Shown piece after piece: positions 5,617 to 7,572 of a stretch of DNA of 7,572 bases. A program made the position numbers and the translations under genes. The notes below the pieces were generated by a model. That model searched no databases and was not told the DNA's origin. It was given only the letters and a program-made list of their open reading frames with translations. The DNA is from Ga0074130 sp035565355. Lineage in GTDB: Bacteria > Pseudomonadota > Gammaproteobacteria > Burkholderiales > Rhodocyclaceae. Each line of letters starts with the position of its first letter. Within the stretch, counting starts at the first letter, position 1. The stretch spans positions 1-7,572 of the forward strand of contig DATMSM010000090.1 in assembly GCA_035565355.1 (NCBI GenBank), in the 5' to 3' direction.

Positions 5617-6294
5617 AGCAATGCAGTGGTCATAGAGGTTGAGGGACTGGGCAAGTCGGTTGCGAGTGGCGACTCGGGTTTGACGATTCTGCACGACATT
5701 TCGTTCCAGGTGCGGCAGGGCGAGTCGCTGGCGATTGTCGGCGCCTCAGGCTCCGGCAAGTCCACCTTGCTGGGCCTGCTGGCCGGGCTGGATGCGCCAA
5801 GCTCGGGCTCGGTACGCCTTGCCGGTCAGGATCTGGCGGCGCTGGACGAGGATGGCCGCGCCGCCTTGCGCGGTCGTTTGCTGGGTTTTGTGTTCCAGTC
5901 CTTCCAGCTGCTGCCGGCGCTCTCCGCGCTCGAGAACGTGATGCTGCCGCTGGAGCTGAACGGGCAGGCCAAGGGCGGGGCGCGCCAGCAGGCGCAAGCC
6001 ATGCTGGAGCGTGTCGGTCTCGGGCATCGCCTCAACCACTATCCCAAGCACCTGTCGGGCGGCGAACAGCAGCGCGTGGCGCTGGCGCGCGCTTTTGTGG
6101 TCAAGCCGCAGATCCTGCTGGCCGACGAGCCGACCGGCAATCTGGACGGCGCCACCGGTACGCAGGTGATCGACCTGATGTTCGAGATGAACGCGGAACA
6201 GGGCGCGACCCTGATCCTGGTCACGCATGACAACGGCCTGGCGAATCGCTGCGGGCGGATACTGCGCCTGGCGTCGGGCCGCATGCTGGATTAG
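5614..6294 (+). CDS. ybbA: YbbA-type ABC transporter ATP-binding protein
   Basis: The 226-residue single-domain ATPase has Walker A GASGSGKST (43-51), the Q-loop at Gln95 (GFVFQSFQLLPALSALENV), signature LSGGEQQR (147-154), Walker B ILLADEP (Asp171, catalytic Glu172) and the switch histidine His195 (LVTHD). The FQxFxLLPxLxxxENVxLPLEL pattern marks the LolD/MacB/YbbA group, whose members power mechanotransmission or lipoprotein/lipid export together with a MacB-like permease. Linkage to divergent tesA points to YbbA over LolD. A good ribosome binding site (5602-5605) supports the ATG at 5614. The permease YbbP, which follows ybbA in E. coli, is absent: convergent hpnE begins 36 bp downstream. 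The partner must be encoded elsewhere, or the ATPase has another role. Confidence 0.92.
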   Translation: MSNAVVIEVEGLGKSVASGDSGLTILHDISFQVRQGESLAIVGASGSGKSTLLGLLAGLDAPSSGSVRLAGQDLAALDEDGRAALRGRLLGFVFQSFQLLPALSALENVMLPLELNGQAKGGARQQAQAMLERVGLGHRLNHYPKHLSGGEQQRVALARAFVVKPQILLADEPTGNLDGATGTQVIDLMFEMNAEQGATLILVTHDNGLANRCGRILRLASGRMLD

Positions 6295-6330
6295 GCGTGC
6301 AAGTTTTCCGCAGCGGCGTAAGCGAAATTC

Positions 6331-7572
6331 TTAAACCAGCGCCGCGGCCTGCGCACCACTTCTGACGGCGCCCTCTATGGTGGCCGGATAGTCCGAAGCC
6401 ACATAGTCCCCGGCGAGCAGCAGGCCGGGCAGGGCGGTTTGCGTTCTCGGGCGCTGCAGGCCCGGCGTGCAGGCGAAGGTGGCGCGTTTCTCGGTGATGA
6501 CCTGGCTGGACAGCAATGCCGGCAGATGCGGATAGTGCGCCCGCAGTTCGGCGTCGATGGCACTGGCGAGCGCATCCTTGCTCAAACCCGAATGCTTGCC
6601 GCGGGCGCTGGTGACCGCCGCGATCAGTCCGTCATCTTGTTCATTGTTGCCGCCCAGCTGCGCCCGGTCGAAGATCCAGTGGGCGTGGCTGTCGGTCAAA
6701 CCCTGCATGGGCTGAGGCAGGCGCGTGCCGGGCGGATAGCGCAGATAGCAGGTGACGATGGGTTCCCAGGCCAGCGCTTCGGCCTGCGCGGCGAGCGCGG
6801 CCAGTTCCGGCAATTGGGCGATGAGGCGGGGCAGGTGATACGGCGCGACGGCGACGATGACGTGGCTGTATTCGATATCGGGAGCGACATCGAGGCGATA
6901 GCCCGTCGCGCTGCGGGCGATGCCGCCGACGGCCGTGCCCGTCCGAATGCTTCCACCGTGGGCTTCGACGTAGCGCGCGGCCGGCTCGGCCAGCATGGCC
7001 GAGAGGTCGATGCGCGGAATCAGCAGGTCGCTGGCGGCGCGCCCGGCGGCCAGGCTATCGCGCAGCACGTTGGCAAAGACCTGGGCCGAGGCCGTTTCGG
7101 CCGGCGTGTTGAGCGCGCCTATGCACAGCGGTTCCCACAGATGGCGGCGCAGGACCTGCGGCTGCGCCTGCGCATCGAGCAGGGCCTGGACGGTGCAGTC
7201 CTGCGCCAGGCGGAAGCGGCGTTTCTTCAGCCACTGCATGAAGTTGAGGGCCGCGCGTTTTTCGGCCCAGCTCATGCCTTGCGCCGTAAGCAGGGCGGCA
7301 GCGAGATGCAGCGGCGCCGGCAGGCGCGGGGCGCGAATAGAGAAACCCGGATAGTTCAGTGTGAGCGGCAGGCGCAGAAAGGCTGCGTCTTCATGCACGC
7401 CGATCTTGCGCATTAGGTCCAGCGTGTCGCAATAGGCGCCGATCAGGATGTGCTGACCGTTATCGACGGTGCCCCCCACGCTGCCTTCGGTCGCTGCCCC
7501 TCCGAGGGGGGCGCGCTCGCCTTGGGACGGCCCGGCGGCGAGCCGGTCGCCCAACTCGACCTTGCGCGCGCG
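6331..7572 (-). CDS. hpnE: Hydroxysqualene dehydroxylase HpnE, 5' end beyond window
   Basis: A FAD-dependent amine-oxidase-fold protein of which 413 residues are visible; the N-terminal nucleotide-binding strand lies beyond the right edge and the frame stays open to base 7572. HpnE is the last step of the HpnC-HpnD-HpnE route, reducing hydroxysqualene to squalene for hopanoids. Recognisable are DNGQHILIGAY (37-47 of the visible part), the central TPAETASAQVFANVLRDSL and SDLLIPRIDLSAM segments, and C-terminal LLAGDYVASDYPATIEGAV, the FAD-contacting end of the family. A TTG at 7554 should not be taken as the start, because family sequence (RARKVEL) continues upstream of it. Residues about 13-35 of the visible part are an extra Gly/Ala-rich insert not expected in the family and encoded by a palindromic repeat. 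No hpnC or hpnD is in view; they could lie upstream beyond the edge. No terminator is visible in the 36 bp separating it from ybbA. Confidence 0.9.
   Translation of the reverse strand, partial: RARKVELGDRLAAGPSQGERAPLGGAATEGSVGGTVDNGQHILIGAYCDTLDLMRKIGVHEDAAFLRLPLTLNYPGFSIRAPRLPAPLHLAAALLTAQGMSWAEKRAALNFMQWLKKRRFRLAQDCTVQALLDAQAQPQVLRRHLWEPLCIGALNTPAETASAQVFANVLRDSLAAGRAASDLLIPRIDLSAMLAEPAARYVEAHGGSIRTGTAVGGIARSATGYRLDVAPDIEYSHVIVAVAPYHLPRLIAQLPELAALAAQAEALAWEPIVTCYLRYPPGTRLPQPMQGLTDSHAHWIFDRAQLGGNNEQDDGLIAAVTSARGKHSGLSKDALASAIDAELRAHYPHLPALLSSQVITEKRATFACTPGLQRPRTQTALPGLLLAGDYVASDYPATIEGAVRSGAQAAALV
7468..7543. repeat. Palindromic repeat inserted in frame within hpnE
   Basis: The stretch holds two hairpins: GCCCC (7496-7500), TCCGA, GGGG (7506-7509), and GCTCGCC (7515-7521) / GGCGAGC (7537-7543) with inner GGG/CCC (7524-7526 / 7531-7533). 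The second shares its core with the minus-strand reading of the intergenic hairpin at 2869-2900, including a one-base-pair difference in stem length that changes on both arms together. On the hpnE strand the element is read through as about 23 codons without a stop. The exact borders are uncertain and no clear target duplication was found. Confidence 0.6.

Noticed and set aside
6295..6330. A terminator between ybbA and hpnE
   Set aside because: Only a CCGC-A-GCGG inverted repeat with an impossible one-base loop and no downstream T-tract was found in these 36 bp.
6439..7416. A 325-codon plus-strand frame opposite hpnE
   Set aside because: It is the antisense shadow of a clear HpnE reading frame and has no recognisable motif.
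7552..7554. TTG as the start codon of hpnE
   Set aside because: HpnE-like sequence (RARKVEL) continues upstream to the window edge and the FAD-binding N-terminus would be missing, so the gene is simply cut by the window.

Overview
The window is high-GC, densely packed chromosomal DNA that looks betaproteobacterial (Rhodocyclales/Nitrosomonadales-like). This placement is inferred from protein style, the tesA/ybbA pairing, a squalene/hopanoid gene (hpnE), and palindromic GC-rich intergenic repeats of a type common in that class. No rRNA or other strong phylogenetic marker is present, so it is a judgement and not a proof.

Left part (1-2844): the first 17 codons of a leftward glycerol-3-phosphate dehydrogenase (glpD) diverge from a complete clpB disaggregase. 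clpB has a textbook heat-shock sigma-32 promoter (CTTGAA, 14 nt, CCCCATTT) and ends in three consecutive hairpins, the last a perfect rho-independent terminator. Middle (2845-3089): about 245 bp without a gene, made almost entirely of short palindromes, including a 103-bp unit bounded by 9-bp inverted repeats that stops one base short of the next gene's stop codon.

Signalling gene (3090-4430, minus): a soluble class III nucleotide cyclase with an N-terminal coiled coil, a central TPR-like segment and a C-terminal hemerythrin-like domain in which one of the canonical iron-ligand histidines is leucine. It diverges over 43 bp from a small SAM-dependent methyltransferase (4474-5013, plus).

Right part (4474-7572): methyltransferase, tesA (minus), ybbA-type ABC ATPase (plus) and hpnE (minus, cut by the window edge) alternate strands with almost no spacing. 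The methyltransferase and tesA stop codons share the palindrome CTAG, and the tesA and ybbA start codons share the palindrome CATG. The ybbP-type permease that accompanies ybbA in enterobacteria does not follow. hpnE carries an in-frame insert of about 23 codons whose DNA is a palindromic element sharing its core hairpin with the intergenic repeat near 2869-2900. This suggests a mobile or dispersed palindromic family that can sit inside a reading frame.

Functionally the window mixes proteostasis (ClpB), glycerol-P oxidation (GlpD), second-messenger signalling linked to an iron/oxygen-type domain, periplasmic esterase plus ABC ATPase, and squalene/hopanoid synthesis. Apart from the tesA-ybbA pair, these look like independent neighbours and not one pathway. 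The most unusual items are the cyclase-hemerythrin fusion with its altered metal site and the palindromic element inside hpnE.
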